Source: Synaphobranchus kaupii
Taxonomy: Eukaryota; Chordata; Actinopteri; Anguilliformes; Synaphobranchidae
Direction of reading: 5' to 3'
NCBI GenBank assembly: GCA_029718625.1
Contig: CM056376.1
Location: 91,582,895-91,646,894 of the forward strand
Length of the DNA stretch: 64,000 nt
Under the pieces are notes generated by a model. The model worked only from the letters and a program-made list of their open reading frames with translations, did not search any database and had not been told where the DNA came from. Within the stretch, counting starts at the first letter, position 1. Every line of letters begins with the position of its first letter. The translations under genes and the position numbers were made by a program. Of the stretch, positions 1-11,608 are shown in pieces.

Positions 1-354
1 CAGAATCGCCACTCCCTCTCATTGAGAGCATTGTTACTCGTTTCCGTGCTGTTTTCTCCACTAATGAGTAAAATGATTGGTGAGGACAAGTATAAACATT
101 ATGCCCTGTTACTGTAACCGTTTGCACAAAGTCCGTTTATAGTGATGGCTTGCCAGTAACATGCAATAGCCTTGAATGGTTTTTCCTTCTCTTTCTCCCT
201 CTCCCCTCTTACTCAGATGCACTCTCCCTTGCCAGTGCCTGACACCCTTCCAGCTCCAAAATATTGTTTTGCTCAGTCAGTTAACATGACTGCTTCAACA
301 TCTGCTGTGCATTACACGCATCTGTATGGCAGGGGACATGGAGCACAGTACTTT
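1..354. other. Intergenic, no feature seen
   Basis: I see no gene, RNA or repeat with support here. The short open frames show no family resemblance. Confidence 0.4.
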
Positions 355-960
355 TGAGTAGAGGAGCAGTGCTTTAGTTTGAACAGCAAAGGTTGCAGCG
401 GAGGAGCATTTGAATTAATGTAAACAACTGGGTTGTAGCAGAGGAAAAGTGAATCACTCTGAACAGCAGGGTAAGAGTGGAGGAGCGGAGCATTAGGAGT
501 TGCAGTGCAGTTCAGGAGTAGTAGAGCCGGAGGTGGCGCATAGCTATCTTGGAGCAACAGTAGTGAGCGGTTGATTAGCACATTGAGCTAACTGAGGGAA
601 GACTGGAGGAACAGTGGACCTCGGGTACTTGTTTAGGGCAAAGGGCAGAGGAGTACATGAGGAACAATGCTGTAGGCCAGGAGCATCTCAATGAATGCTC
701 CTGGCCTACAGCACTGTTTCTGAGACTCAGGGGAGAAGAATCTCAGAAGGCGCATCTGGCAATGGTGCAGGTGAAGATCAGCCTTATAGGTTAGGAATAG
801 TGGTTTAGGTAAGGAGCATGCATATAGTTGATGAATAGTGGTGTAGGTCAGAAACAATGGTGTATACAGGGAGCAATACTGCAGACCAGAAGCGACGGAT
901 TGAAGAAAGAGAAGTGAGGTAATGTTAGGTAAGAAACAGAGGTGTAGATGCAAAGTGACC
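355..960. repeat. Degenerate short tandem repeat tract
   Basis: G/A-rich sequence that keeps returning to variants of a roughly 20-base word (GGAGCA..., GAACAGCA..., AATGGTGTAGG...). The copies are too diverged for an exact unit length by eye. It contains the perfect hairpin at 668-713. No coding evidence. Confidence 0.5.
668..713. repeat. Perfect 19-bp inverted repeat (hairpin)
   Basis: The arm at 668-686 is the exact reverse complement of the arm at 695-713, with an 8-nt loop. It lies inside a degenerate repeat tract, so it may be a locally inverted repeat unit. A structured RNA cannot be excluded from sequence alone. Confidence 0.75.
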
Positions 961-2040
961 CTGCAGGGCTAGAAGAGTGAAATCAAAGTGCATGAGTACC
1001 ACCTCGCCCTCCAAGAAAAATACCTTTCGAATATTAAACATTCCCTTCAGATATGTGAGCAAGAGTGTGACCGGCACTGACACAGATACATCTCTAAAGA
1101 ATCAGATTAATCCAACCTTTGAAAGGCTGCAGTGGTTTCAGGGGTTGGACAGGATGAAGGGGGTGAGAGATCTGCTAGATATCTATACGAAGAGAGAGTC
1201 TAAATTATTGTGATCGTTCAGAGTTTCAGTTTAGACAAAAAAGCACCAGCCTTCTGATGAGTCAGTCTTGTGTCAGTCTGTGCAAACACTGGACCATGTT
1301 TGCTCCCAGCCTGGCTGCTTCTCCCTCCTCACCATAATACCTTGCAGTTATTTACAAATGTTTTATAAATAATCTTTCATTAAAGCATCTCACATGCTCA
1401 AATGGAAACAATTATTAAATTATATTTATAAGAAGGATAGATATCTACACCCACAGATCATTGTTAGTGAAGGGATTAGAGTTAATCTAAACACCTGACT
1501 TTTCTTTTTTTTAATAACATAAGCTGACTTAAGTTGTTGTGATTCACAAGCACATGTCATCTGGAGCTCTTTCAAGCTACACTGTGGCAGTGAACAGAAT
1601 TAAAAAAGTCAGTACCTTCGCAAAAATATTCCAAACAGACTGTACAGAATTGACTGACTGCCAGAACAATTTAAAGTAGGATTTCAGAAAGTAAGTTAAC
1701 CACTAATTTTGCAGTTTTTTTGGTAAGTGTAGCTATTTCAAGCAAAAGACACCCATGTCACAGGGTGGTTAATATGTACATTGGATTTTACTATAATGAA
1801 ATCTACTTCTCTTTGGAAGAAGTTTCACATAAAGTATTCTGAACATTTTAGACAGCTGCTCTGTTGCAGTAAAGGGATGTGGCTTACCATGAGAATGTCT
1901 ATAGGAGTGAGCCCGGATGGTGTGAGATACCAGCTCGATCTATGAATAACAGATAGCAACCTAACCAACCTGAGGACTAAACGAGACAAGCCGCGGAGGA
2001 ATGTAGAGAAACCCAGAGTCAACCGGGAAACCAGAAAGTA
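961..2040. other. Upstream intergenic DNA
   Basis: AT-rich DNA without a recognisable gene. The open frame at 977-1213 has no family resemblance and no splice or promoter context that I trust. Confidence 0.4.
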
Positions 2041-2129
2041 AAAATGACCTCTGAAAGATGCTTGCATTCTTTGCTTTCCCCTTCAGTGCAAATAGCGTCC
2101 CGCCCATGCAACAGCACCACCGCACACAA

Positions 2130-2516
2130 CAATCTGTGGCTCTGTGCGTTACGACACCCTCGCCCTCGCCCTCACCCGCACGCGAACGGACAGACGGGGC
2201 GGGCCCCTCGTGCATGTAACACCGCCCCGCCTCGCTGATGCTGATTGATGTGGGCGGGACTAAAACTTTTGCTGCGCCGGGGACTCTAGGACGGATCAGA
2301 CGATGGAGCGGTGACGTGCAGTCAATGGGATTTGGCCTGGGATCTCCCTCCTCCCGCTCTAATCGTTGTGTTGTGGTGGAAGTCCTGGTGGTGGCTACTC
2401 CTCCCCCCCTCAGGAAACGCTCCTTCACCCACTCACTCACTCACTCACTCTCTCTCTTCCTCTTCTTCTTCTTCTTCTTATTCTTCTTCTCTCTCTCCCT
2501 CCGTGCAGTATAAAAG
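2130..2516 (+). promoter_or_regulatory. GC-box and TATA promoter of the hyal4 gene
   Basis: A CpG-rich stretch carries GC boxes at 2196-2204 and 2252-2258 and an inverted one around 2222-2231. A CT-rich tract (about 2425-2500) follows, then TATAAAAG at 2509-2516. Transcription would start near 2540. The next consensus splice donor downstream (2643) and the acceptor just before the hyal4 start codon (7206) tie this promoter to hyal4. The link is inference from spacing and splice signals. Confidence 0.7.
2425..2502. repeat. CT-rich microsatellite in the hyal4 promoter
   Basis: Runs of CACT, CTCT and TTC repeats immediately upstream of the TATA box. Homopurine/homopyrimidine tracts of this kind are common in vertebrate core promoters. 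Confidence 0.8.
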
Positions 2517-2539
2517 GGTTTGGGATGGTTTGAGTTGCT

Positions 2540-2642
2540 CACACGAGTCATCGCTGGACGAGACATGCTGGGGAGCTGACTGAACTCCCTCCATCCTCAG
2601 GAATGTGTCTCGCGGAGCAGCCAGGCACCGTGGGACCCATGG
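2540..2642 (+). other. Probable 5'UTR exon of hyal4
   Basis: Begins about 25-30 nt after the TATA box and ends at a consensus donor (ATGG|GTGAGT, intron from 2643). It contains short ATGs not in frame with the hyal4 start, which lies in the next exon. The 5' boundary is estimated. Confidence 0.6.
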
Positions 2643-3089
2643 GTGAGTCCTGCATACCCCTGGTCTGATGCAGAACAACATGCTAGGAAGTATTAGGTGG
2701 CTGTGCTTCGGGCAAAGGGTTATACAGTGCAGGTATTTTAAAAACACTGCTTTGCAGGGTGTAATCACACACTTCGGCTCTGTGAAAGTTTTGCAATGGA
2801 AAGGGGTGTGTCTTGTACAGGGTTGTGCTGGGTTACTCACAAGTTGCTTCCACTACTGCTAACTATTACAGTGACAAAAACAATAATTTTTCATGCAAAC
2901 AGCTATTATTGCAGTTGCTTCTTAGATACATGACAGGTCAAGCTTTATGTGAGGCAGTGAAGTAGATGGCTTGTGGCATGTATTGGACTTATCCAATTAA
3001 ATTAAATTAAATGGAAACATCTAATGAAGCATCTCTTTTGTTTCAAAAACACTTCTGTAAATGCATTAAAGCACTGATAAATCAGAAGA

Positions 3090-4062
3090 CACAGGGCTTA
3101 GAGACCATCAAAGGCACAGGGCTTAGAGACCTTCAAAGGCACAGAGCTTGGAGACCCTCAAAGGCACAGGTTTTAGAGATGCTCAAAGGCACAAGGCTTA
3201 GAGAGCCTCAAAGGCACAGGGCTTAGAGACCCTCAAAGGCACAGGGCTTAGAGAACCTCAAAGGCACAGGGCTTAGAGACGCTCAAAGGCACAGGTTTTA
3301 GAGATGCTCAAAGGCACAGGGCTTAGAGACCCTCAAAGGCACAGGTTTTAGAGACCCTCAAAGGCACAGGTTTTAGAGATGCTCAAAGGCACAGGACTTG
3401 GAGACCCTCAAAGGCACAGGGCTTAGAGAGCCTCAAAGGCACAGGGCTTAGAGAACCTCAAAGGCACAGGGCTTAGAGACCCTCAAAGGCACAGGTTTTA
3501 GAGATGCTCAAAGGCACAGGACTTGGAGACCCTCAAAGGCACAGGGCTTAGAGAGCCTCAAAGGCACAGGGCTTAGAGACCCTCAAAGGCACAGGTTTTA
3601 GAGATGCTCAAAGGCACAGGACTTGGAGACCCTCAAAGGCACAGGGCTTAGAGAACCTCAAAGGCACAGGGCTTAGAGAGCCTCAAAGGCACAGGGCTTA
3701 GAGACCCTCAAAGGCACAGGTTTTAGAGATGCTCAAAGGCACAGGACTTGGAGACCCTCAAAGGCACAGGGCTTAGAGAACCTCAAAGGCACAGGGCTTA
3801 GAGAGCCTCAAAGGCACAGGGCTTAGAGACCCTCAAAGGCACAGGTTTTAGAGATGCTCAAAGGCACAGGACTTGGAGACCCTCAAAGGCACAGGGCTTA
3901 GAGAACCTCAAAGGCACAGGGCTTAGAGACGCTCAAAGGCACAGGTTTTAGAGATGCTCAAAGGCACAGGGCTTAGAGAACCTCAAAGGCACAGGACTTG
4001 GAGACCCTCAAAGGCACAGGACTTGGAGACCCTCAAAGGCACAGGGCTTGGAGACCCTCAAT
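3090..4062. repeat. 25-bp minisatellite with higher-order structure
   Basis: About 39 head-to-tail copies of a 25-bp unit of the form GGCACAGGGCTTAGAGACCC plus TCAAA. Five recurring variants differ at the GCTTAGAGAC-like core (TTTTAGAGATG, ACTTGGAGACC, GCTTAGAGAAC, GCTTAGAGAGC, GCTTAGAGACC). From about 3480 to 3900 they repeat in nearly fixed order, giving a ~125-bp higher-order unit. There are no spacers, so this is not a CRISPR array. Open frames through it are by-products of the repeat. Confidence 0.95.
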
Positions 4063-4251
4063 CCATAACCTGAACCCCAAGTGGTACAGAATTATTACAG
4101 CACAATTTTTATGGAGACTACAGACAGACAGACAGCCAGATTCCATACCCAATGGTATTGAAGGTTTTACTGGAGGTAGCCTTCATGAGATGTTCCCCCC
4201 CCTTCAGGGGGTTCTAACTTGTGCATCATCAAGCTGCCATTCATGTGGTGC

Positions 4252-4290
<39 letters not shown>
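4252..4290. repeat. (TAA)n microsatellite
   Basis: About 13 uninterrupted TAA units in hyal4 intron 1. Confidence 0.95.
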
Positions 4291-4292
<2 letters not shown>

Positions 4293-6277
4293 TAAAAATA
4301 AATAATCTCTAATCCAGCTCCATTGTGGCCTTTTCTATGGGTCCATAATCCAAAACACTTACATTTCTTATAAACCTGTGCTTCATGTGCCATCATCCTA
4401 AACAAACTCAGACTCCTTCTAAATAAGTCCTCCAAATCTCTTAACATTTAGTTATCTGGACTGGAACGATATAAAAATACAGCGCTTTTTTGGTCAAGCG
4501 AGAGGTCCAAAGGCTCTCAATCTAACCATCTAACAACTTTAGACAAGTCTTCGTGTCTAAAGTCTTCTACAAGTCATTCTTCTTATTCTTTCACACTCAT
4601 TTTCACCCAAACATTTATTTCAGGGACTGCAGACTTTGTGATGATGTGCAACAGTGCGAGTGTAAGAAGAGGAAATCTCTAAAGGTAGCATTCAAAGCTA
4701 AATACTAAGCACAGATGTATACAGACCGAATGCTCTCACTTTCAGTCTTGGCATCTCCTCAGGCCTCAAGTGTGATTTTAATCAGTAAAATGAGGGGGTA
4801 TGGACAATACTCCTACAAAGGGCTGTAGAAGTAGGAGTAAACAGTTTTGGAGTAAATTGGTGAAAATGTTTCCAGTTCAGTTGAATTTTACAGGAGCTGG
4901 ATGTGAATCAGGTGGGAGATAAACACAAAATTGCTGTCCACTAGACAGAAATCACAGTTGTGTGTATTCCTGGGAGTGTGTGTGTGCTGGTTAAAATTCC
5001 ACAGAAACCACAGCTCCTCTCATAATTGCCTCCGAGGGGAATTGTGGGGTTAGGAAAGCCAGATGAAAACTGCAAATCAGTCATTGATTGTTCCAAGCTT
5101 CACGTACTTTCACACTAACATCGTACAAACACAGTTGTCTGCTCTCACCAAGGGTGTGAAATAGCGACATCTTGTGGCTTCATGAGATAAACTTGCTAAC
5201 TGAAATGTCTGAATTTTGTTCAGTAATGGCTTGAATGGCCTGAAAGCACAGAACCATTCAAACAAATTTCAATATGGTTTAAGATTGCATTACAGTTCAT
5301 CGCAACTTGGCTTGTTTAATAGTTTTACTTGAAGCTGAAATGTTATAAAGCAAGAAAGAAAAATCAAAAAGAAATAAATTCTGCTTTAAATTAGACAAAT
5401 AAGCGGGTTACATAATGGGTGGATGGATTAGACAAGTTTGTTTTGCCCCTTTAGTCAAGCATCAAGATTGTATTAGTCAAAATGAAAAGGGAAATTATAG
5501 CAAATTACAGTAATTTGCCTTTAATATATATAGGCTTCCCCAGCATTTAAGACCTTTATAATGAACACATGGAATTATATAAACAATGTACCATCTGCTC
5601 CCATTCACATAAACTCACATTTGACCTTTTTTTGTACCCTGACTGGATTGCAGTTATCAGACAGTACCTGCTGCCTTTTGACTGTGCTTGAGAGTGAGAA
5701 TAGAGACAGAGACAACAGGGGAATTCAGGATGTCACTCTACCCCCCCTGTGTTGCCTCCTGCGTAGAAACACACAGCTCTGGGTAGGGAATTATGGTCAT
5801 ATGAGATGTCTAGGGGGAGGGGGGTGCATGCTTACACCTCGAACCAACCCCACCACCCCAGGCTTCACGACACGACGCATGACAGTAGTTGATCAGTTAG
5901 GCCGACAGAGTCAACTCTGGTCCTTGTGAGATTTTGCTGTTTGTGAGATCCATAGGTGAACTGGAGGCTAATTGCAGAGGAAGAGGGGCTCATTTCTGTC
6001 CTTCCTGACCACACAGTAAACTCCAGACTTCAGAAAACACTTTTCTTCAGTAAATAATATAACAACCACGCAATTGCTTACTCTTCTATTATTCGTGGAA
6101 TTCCTTGCGACACGTTCTTTTTTACCCCCTTAATTTGTGGACGGCTGGCATTAATGATTTCCACATACATTATTGTTATTACCATCGTCATAGTTGCAGT
6201 CGATTAGTTCCATAACTGAAGGCGCAGTTCCATGTACATTAAGCCCATGTGTCTGGAAATGGTAGCACCCCTCCCAC

Positions 6278-6294
6278 CCCCCCCCCCCCCCCCC
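6278..6294. repeat. Poly-C run
   Basis: An almost pure C run in hyal4 intron 1. Its length is prone to assembly error. Confidence 0.85.
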
Positions 6295-7244
6295 AGAAAA
6301 AGATATGAAAATAATAATAATAAAAAAATCCAAAGAAAACACTGTAACTTGATCCCCTTGGGAAAACGTGATCTGATCCCCCTGAAGTTTTCCAAATTTA
6401 CTCTGGGAAATTCCTTCACTCCGTCGCTGGCAGAAGACTCAGACTTAATGCTCAGAACACTCCACCTCACTCTATTAATGGTCTTATAAAAGAGAGACTG
6501 GTTTCATGGGAGAAAAATGTTACTTTAACCTGCAGGTGAGAACTCTGCTTTTCTGCCCGGGTTAGTGATATCCCCACATGCATGCTGAGCAATGTTTCTT
6601 CCAGGGCTCCCTCTTTGGCAAAACGGCAATTTTGTTCCCTTGGCTAACATAGCTATCATTAGGGCTGTGTGGGCATGGCACTGGTCTGTGTTTACTGTGA
6701 TGTGGACAGGATGCAGTTTGTAACACTGGCCTAAGGTTCAGACAGGTCTCTGGGTGTGAACGAAACTCCACATTTTGCCCTATTACCTCTGGTTCTCCTG
6801 ACAGTCTGGCAGCATATTTATAGACTTCAGTATGGAAGACCTCATAGGATTATTCTTGTATAGCTTAAGTACATGGCGGGAAAGCAATGAAATTCTTACA
6901 CGCCATGCTATAATCCCTAAATTTATTCTGTGGTAAAGATAAATGATCTACTACCTGCTCCTCGATAAGCTAAGATCAAGCCATTGTTTACCCTGGGAAT
7001 CCCTGTAGTGATTTGCTGTGGTTGTGTTTTATGATCATTGGATGTGAGCACAAGGAAAACCAAAGGCCTTAATCTTGGCTCATTATGTAGCCTAGCTAAA
7101 AATAATAAGTAAGTTATGGTGTTTCTCATGCATTAAGACAATCAATAACAAATACCTTTGAGTTTCATCCCTCACTGACCTCTGTTGTTTTCCTGCCCCC
7201 CCCCAGGGTGAGTGACAGCTGCCTCCAGTAAGACAAGCAGCAGG

Positions 7245-10196
7245 ATGCCCAGGGCGCCAGTGAGTGCCCGACTCCACCACGCCGCACCCGTCACTTGCGT
7301 TCTGACCTGCTCCTGGCTTCTCCTCCTTGTCCATGCCGCGCTCGCGCAGAAGCCCGCTAAGCCTGCCTGTGATTGGTCGAAAGCCCTTCATTGCTGCCTG
7401 GAACGCCCCCCTGGACATGTGCACCAGCAAGTACAACATTAGCACCAATCTCAACCTCTTCCACATCAACGGCAGCCCCCCGCGCCATGAGGACGGGCCC
7501 AGAACGTCACCATATTCTACGCCAACCGGCTGGGCCCACTATCCGCACTACAACCGACCAGGGCAAGGCCATCAACGGCGGCCTCCCGCAGAACTGCAGC
7601 CTGGACTCCCACCTGCGCAAGGCCCGCAAGGGACATCTGCCACTAACATCCCCTCCGAGGACTTCCACGGCCTGGCCCGTCATCGACTGGGAGTACTGGC
7701 GGCCGCAGTGGGGCCGCAACTGGCACAAGAAGGGACATCTACCGCAGGAAGTCACGTGAGCTCATCTCGCGGGCGTATGTCAACATCACGGGCCGAGCAG
7801 GTGGGAGGAGCTGGCCCAGCGCAGGGTTCGAGAAGAGCGCCATAGCCTTCATGCAGAGGGACGTTGCAGCTGGGGACAAAACACCCGTCCCCACGGGCCT
7901 CTGGGGCTTTCTACCTCTACCCCGACTGCCACAACTACAACCACCATGAGCGCAACTACACGGGCTCCTGCCCCCTGCTGGAGAGCCTGCGCAACGACGA
8001 GCTGCTCTGGATGTGGAACAGCAGCACGGCGCTCTTCCCCTCCATCGCCATCAGGAAGTCCCACGCCAACGCCGTCAGCAACCTCCACTTCTCCCAGTAC
8101 AGGGTGCTGGAGTCCCTGAGGATCGCCTCCCTCACCGCCCTGGACTACGACCTTCCCACCTTCGTCTACACGCGGCTCGGCTACAGGGATGAGGCCATGG
8201 CCTTCCTCACCACGGTAACAGCCCCAATCTCACACCGCATGCTTGCATTTCGTTTTTGTCTGTACAAAGCACCGTAAAGAGTGACTTTGCCCAACTTTAA
8301 CATTTTACTCGCTGGCTCATAATACTTAGTTTAGTAGGTATGCATACTGGAAGGTAGGGTGCCAGTCTCACAGTGGGGAAATCTTCATTATCGTTTCACA
8401 TCCCATTTATGGGCTATGAGGGGACACATGATCACATGATCATTGATAATCCCCTGAAAAAAATATACTTTCTGATCTCCATTTGAACTTTAAAAATGGA
8501 TAGATGGCTGTTGTAAAACTGAGAGCCCCACAGCATGTTCACAAGCACCAAATCAAAGGGGAAATACATCTATCACTGAAGACAACAGACAATGTGTAGG
8601 TGTCATCCGAAAACAAGGCCAACTCAAACCCACCCTATCCCAGTGGGACAAAAACCAACTGTACCATAATTGTACCTGGTTGTAGTTGCTAATGACATAA
8701 ACTATCTGCCTAGCTACTGTGGAGTCTAACCTGCTCCTGGGTTGAGTATCTTTACCACATGAGGCTCTAAGGAGCATCAAACATGTTTCATTTTATTGGT
8801 AACAATATTGCAATTTGTGAATGTAAAGATACAGTGAAAAGAATACTTAATCTCAAGAACCACAATATATTCAATAAAAATAAAATAAATATATTTTTGA
8901 AACTATTTTCACTGCAACATGTTTTTGTCATCCAAGACACTTGTATTATGTCAAAAGATAATTAAAATACTTAAACTTCAGGAGGGGTATTCTTGACTTT
9001 GCACGAGATGTGCATAGCAAGAAGTCATGAAACTATAAAAAATTTCAAATAAGCATATTCTCTTTTCATTACAGTATGCATGCCTTCTACAATATTGTAA
9101 TATGAAAAATATGGAATTTAACATTTATGGTGAAATTTTCATTCTCAACATCTAAATTTAAGTTTAAAAAAAACAAATATCCCTGTCCGTACTGTTTAAA
9201 GGTGTAAATAATATATAATACACATTTAATGTATTCAGTGTTATTTTGTTAAACCCAGCTTTGAGGAAAACTCAAACGTCAAGAGCACCATCTGTTGGTA
9301 AAATAGAGTAATTCCATAGTGCACAGCCACATTTATTTCCCCCTTAGAGTTGCAAGCGCTGATATTAAAGCATTATGTGAAGCATTCTGACATTATATAT
9401 CAAACTGTACTGCCACCAACACAAATGTATTATTCTTTATGGGCTGAGATCATAGTGCAATATTAAAATGAATAAATAGCTCTGATGGTTACTGGAGCTC
9501 TGGCCGATGTGGACATGTACAAGGTTTGTGGAAAAACATTGATATAATGTCATTTTGCAGAAGGATCTGATCCACACTATTGGGGAGAGCGCTGCTTTGG
9601 GTGCTGCTGGCTTTGTGATATGGGGCGACCTCAACCTCACATCCTCCAGAGTGAGTCCCCTGAGTGCACACCTTCACCATGACCCCCCCCCCCCCCCCAC
9701 ACATACACACACACACACTCGCACTCGCACGTACTGGCGTATATTGTCATAACCGTAAATACTTAAACGATGTGTTTTTTTGTACCGCCCACCTGTTTAG
9801 CACAATTGCTCCAGGGTGAAGTCATTTCTGGGGAGCAGGCTGGGCCAGTACATCACCAACGTGACGCGCGCGGCTGAGGTGTGCAGCGACTTCCTGTGCC
9901 AGAGCAACGGGAGGTGCGCGCGGAGGGATTCGCGTGCGTCGCACTACCTGCACCTGAGCTCCGACAGCTACCGCATCGAGCCCTCGGGGGACGGGGAGTT
10001 CGCCGTCACGGGCTGGCACTCGCAACGCGAGCTTCTGCTGCTGGCGAACAGATTCCGCTGCCACTGTTACCAAGGTTATGGCGGCGAGCGCTGCGACAGC
10101 CTCGAGACCCCGGAGGAGACGAAGAGTGCTGCGCTCAGGACTGGGAACTCTGTGGTGTCTGTTGTTTTGATCCTTATCTTGAACTTTATAATATGA
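7245..10196 (+). CDS. Hyaluronidase-4 (GH56), multi-exon, frameshifts in main exon
   Basis: GH56 endo-beta-N-acetylhexosaminidase of the HYAL4 type, cleaving chondroitin and/or hyaluronan outside the cell. Exons: 7207-8214 (ATG 7245), 9561-9650 (exactly 90 nt) and 9801-10196 (stop TGA). A signal peptide follows the ATG. HYAL4-like stretches in order are [36 protein letters not shown] (catalytic D-x-E), [42 protein letters not shown] and [12 protein letters not shown]. The hydrophobic end ([15 protein letters not shown]) suggests a GPI anchor. Between about 7360 and 7910 the matching residues jump between all three frames through roughly a dozen single-base indels. The rest of the gene and its splice sites are clean. 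This may be assembly error rather than a dead gene. The residue after FPSI is Ala, where other hyaluronidases have Tyr and mammalian HYAL4 has Cys. Confidence 0.85.
8215..9560 (+). other. hyal4 intron 2
   Basis: Donor GTAACA at 8215, acceptor TTTTGCAG ending 9560. AT-rich, and I see no repeat family or gene in it. Confidence 0.7.
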
Positions 10197-10451
10197 AGAA
10201 CTGTCTGACTCAGAAGGCACATTTAAGTTCAATCGTATTACCAAAGAACAGTCCCAGCTGCTGCTCACAATAAGCTCGACATAGCAATAAGCTTGTAAAC
10301 ATTGAATATGTTCTTTGGTTTTTATATTGTAAATAATTTATTTTTGTATAGTGGCCTACGTTATGAGCCAGCCATTGTGGAGTAACGCTGCAGGTGTATG
10401 ATCCTGCACACATTATGTGTAAAGGACACATGAAATATCAGGCTACATTAG
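10197..10451 (+). other. hyal4 3' flank / probable 3'UTR
   Basis: AT-rich sequence after the hyal4 stop, up to the inserted LTR. ATTAG at 10447-10451 is the left target-site duplication of that insertion. Confidence 0.5.
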
Positions 10452-11603
10452 TGTTAGTTGTCGGTGGAGGAAGGACCAAACGCAGGCAGGAGTATGAAAA
10501 AACCGAAGTTTAATAAAGGGCAAGGCAGCAATCCGTGGTGAGACAGGCTGGGTCAAAAACCGGGGAGGACAGGGCAACGGTACAAAGCACAGTCCAAAGA
10601 GTAGTCAAGGAACAGGCAGGGGTCAAAACCGGGAAGGCACAGCAAAGGTACAAAAACAGGATCCAAAAACAGGGTCGCGAGAACACAGGCAGGGGTCAAA
10701 ACCGGGGAGGCAGAGGAGGAACAAAAAGACAACAAAAAATAAAACAACGGGTAAAAGATGAGGGATACGAAAACTCGGAGACAGATATCAGGGCAGGAAC
10801 TAGGGACACTCGCAAAAACACACAGAAAATCAATAATGAGGAACTCGCAAAGACAGACTGAAATTACAGGGTTTAAATACACAAGGAGAAGATTACACAA
10901 AATGAATCAGGTGTGAAGGGGAGGGGAAATGGGAGAGTACACAGGTGAGAACAATGAGGGTAACAAGGACCAATAATACAATGACGGGGGAAACGTAAGA
11001 CACAGACTGGAATACACATAGACACAATGATAACAAACGGCCTGGGGTTAGCTGGGGGGAGGTACACGAAAGGGGACACGTGCAGAGAATGCGAAATCAC
11101 AGATAGATACAGGGATAGGATAACGAGGAGGGAAATGACAGCTGCAGGTAGAAACTCAAGATGAATTAGTAATTAGTAATGTTAGTATTGAACTCTAAAA
11201 CCCTAATGTTAGTAGGTTAGCTGGTTAGTATTATATTCACGTTAGTTTGTTAGCAGGTTAGTATTATAGTCACGTTAGTTTGTTAGCAGGTTAGTATTAA
11301 ATCTAATCTAACAGTTAGTATGATTAGTACATTAGTATTAAATACAAATATTAATAAAGCCAGAAGGAAGAAAACGAGATGCGAAATACAGAGGAAACCC
11401 GAATGTTCCCAAAATCACCCGAATAGTGCAATGACAAAGACAGGGGGTGGAATCTCAGAAAACATGGAACGCGGACTGACAATCGCGAGGGAAATGGGGG
11501 AAAATGGGTAAAAGAACTCTAATAATAAGGGGACTCTAAGAGGGAACTCTAAGAAAAATAATAATACAGAATAAACAGACAGACAAATTACAGAATCCTA
11601 ACA
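10452..11603. mobile_element. Solo LTR-like insertion with 5-bp duplication
   Basis: Starts TGTTAG and ends CTAACA, the TG...CA ends expected of an LTR, and is flanked on both sides by ATTAG (10447-10451 and 11604-11608). Inside are degenerate repeats around GGCAGGGGTCAAAACCGG (10540-10720) and GTTAGTATTA words (11170-11340). No retroviral coding sequence is present, so this is a solo LTR or LTR-only derivative. Family not identified. Confidence 0.7.
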
Positions 11604-11608
11604 ATTAG

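Larger units (their letters stand above)
2643..7206 (+). other. hyal4 intron 1
   Basis: About 4.56 kb from donor GTGAGT (2643) to acceptor CCCCCAG (ends 7206). It holds the 25-bp minisatellite (3090-4062), a TAA repeat (4252-4290) and a poly-C run near 6278-6294. I found no other gene in it. Confidence 0.6.

Noticed and set aside
3090..4062. CRISPR-like array
   Set aside because: Repeats are directly adjacent with no unique spacers, and the window is vertebrate DNA.
3011..4312. Open frames through the 25-bp repeat
   Set aside because: The unit length is not a multiple of three, the frames are repeat-generated, and there is no start or splice context.
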